This document shows, in pieces, positions 63,782-64,000 of a stretch of DNA of 64,000 bases. The position numbers and the translations under genes were made by a program. Below the pieces are notes generated by a model. The model saw only the letters and a list, made by a program, of their open reading frames with translations. It was not told the origin of the DNA and did not search any database. Numbering within the stretch: position 1 is the first letter of the stretch; every line of letters begins with the position of its first letter. Location of the stretch: positions 633,290 through 697,289 of the forward strand of contig NZ_FNNJ01000002.1 of the NCBI RefSeq assembly GCF_900106565.1. The letters are read 5' to 3'. Source of the DNA: Lutibacter oricola (GTDB taxonomy: Bacteria; Bacteroidota; Bacteroidia; Flavobacteriales; Flavobacteriaceae).

Positions 63782-63912
63782 GCTAACACCGTGTATAATT
63801 AATTGCTTGGTTTTAGCCAATTTACGAAAGTCCTCGCGGACTTTCTATCTGTGTTTTTTTTACTAACTTTAGTGCTTAAATCACGCAACTAATCATACAC
63901 AAACACGTTGCC
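63782..63912 (+). repeat. attC-like repeat R4
   Basis: 131 bp beginning GCTAAC. Inner boxes GTGTAT/ATACAC and TTGC/GCAA pair. Apical hairpin GAAAGTCC-TCGC-GGACTTTC at 63826-63845, 44 bp from the left end. Its right end is GTTGCC instead of GTTAGC. Confidence 0.78.
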
Positions 63913-64000
63913 TACAATGGCGGATTTCACATCTGAAATCCACATTTTAGTCATTTAAGATAAAAATAGTTAGGCTGACAGAGACACGAGAAAATTAATT
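63913..64000 (+). other. Start of a further cassette or repeat, cut by the window end
   Basis: After R4 a perfect hairpin GGATTTCA-CATC-TGAAATCC (63922-63941) appears. A 13-codon frame beginning ATGGCG at 63917 stops at once and is unlikely to be a gene. The rest carries no recognisable sequence before the window ends. Confidence 0.4.

Larger units (their letters stand above)
61385..64000 (+). mobile_element. Integron-like gene-cassette array (attC-like repeats), continuing past the window
   Basis: Four 130-133-bp structured palindromes (61385, 62399, 63087, 63782) separate compact gene units of 884, 555 and 562 bp. Genes are mostly on the plus strand; each starts 10-17 bp after a repeat and the last gene of each of the second and third units ends at or inside the next repeat. 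All encoded proteins are of unknown function. This matches the definition of a cassette array; the AAC/GTT core triplets typical of attC are at the outer ends of three of the four repeats. Base composition and gene content differ from the conserved genes upstream. No intI is seen; the enzyme may be the recombinase at 57502 or lie elsewhere. Confidence 0.65.

Noticed and set aside
61385..63912. CRISPR array
   Set aside because: Units are 130-bp palindromes with genes between them, not short direct repeats with equal spacers, and no cas genes are present.
61385..63912. Repeats as simple Rho-independent terminators
   Set aside because: Far too long and conserved in total length and hairpin position, and the terminal stems are not followed by T runs.
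63917..63958. 13-codon frame after R4
   Set aside because: Too short and mostly made of a hairpin; no evidence of coding.

Overview
The window is AT-rich chromosomal DNA from a member of the Bacteroidetes, most likely a marine Flavobacteriaceae; the genus cannot be told. Supporting signs are TAnnTTTG promoter boxes, weak or absent Shine-Dalgarno sequences, two proteins with type IX secretion C-terminal sorting domains, a PorV/PorQ-family protein, an Lnb/DUF4105 protein, a CarboxypepD_reg-type TonB receptor and fused hisIE and hisB genes. Most of the window is ordinary core genome. No tRNA, rRNA or CRISPR array was found.

Layout. 1-11.5 kb: envelope and housekeeping genes (end of kdsD, tatC, an AhpD-like protein, lptB, prolyl oligopeptidase, GNAT, pssA, YheT-like hydrolase, PorV/PorQ-like, Lnb-like, aroQ, two beta-barrels, xerD). 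11.5-17.8 kb: a 1155-aa protein that I tentatively call a PPi-type PEP carboxykinase, with two palindromes around its promoter, then rny, a well-supported 6S RNA, zapA and a ZapB-like coiled-coil gene. 17.9-24.4 kb: M23 peptidase, TonB receptor, a DUF4199/DUF5684-like membrane protein, bcp, nth, and a 45-46-aa gene beside an ECF sigma factor. 25-42 kb: a 1346-aa secreted fusion (FG-GAP, UnbV, vanadium-haloperoxidase-like, T9SS tail), uvrA, a TPR protein, pyrD, pheT, recG, rsmB and a secreted endonuclease I. 43-48 kb: a small carbohydrate group (beta-helix protein, GH29 fucosidase, FAD oxidoreductase) with a gene remnant. 48.3-56.1 kb: the complete his operon hisGDCBHAF-IE on the minus strand. 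It is preceded by a classical peptide attenuator (leader peptide with four consecutive His codons) and has palindromic repeats at five of its seven junctions. 56.3-60.9 kb: a LETM1-like protein, a TonB_C-like protein, a tyrosine recombinase and a hybrid histidine kinase.

The most unusual part is 61.4-64.0 kb. Four copies of a 130-133-bp imperfect palindrome separate short genes of unknown function. Every copy opens with GCTAAC, and three close with GTTAGC (the fourth with GTTGCC). Inside, the arms and an apical hairpin differ between copies by compensating changes, so the fold rather than the sequence is conserved. Genes start just after one copy and end at or inside the next. This is the architecture of integron gene cassettes with attC sites, but in a flavobacterial genome. 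No canonical IntI is visible; a tyrosine recombinase whose C-terminus resembles IntI1 (57.5-58.7 kb) is the nearest candidate enzyme. The array runs off the end of the window.
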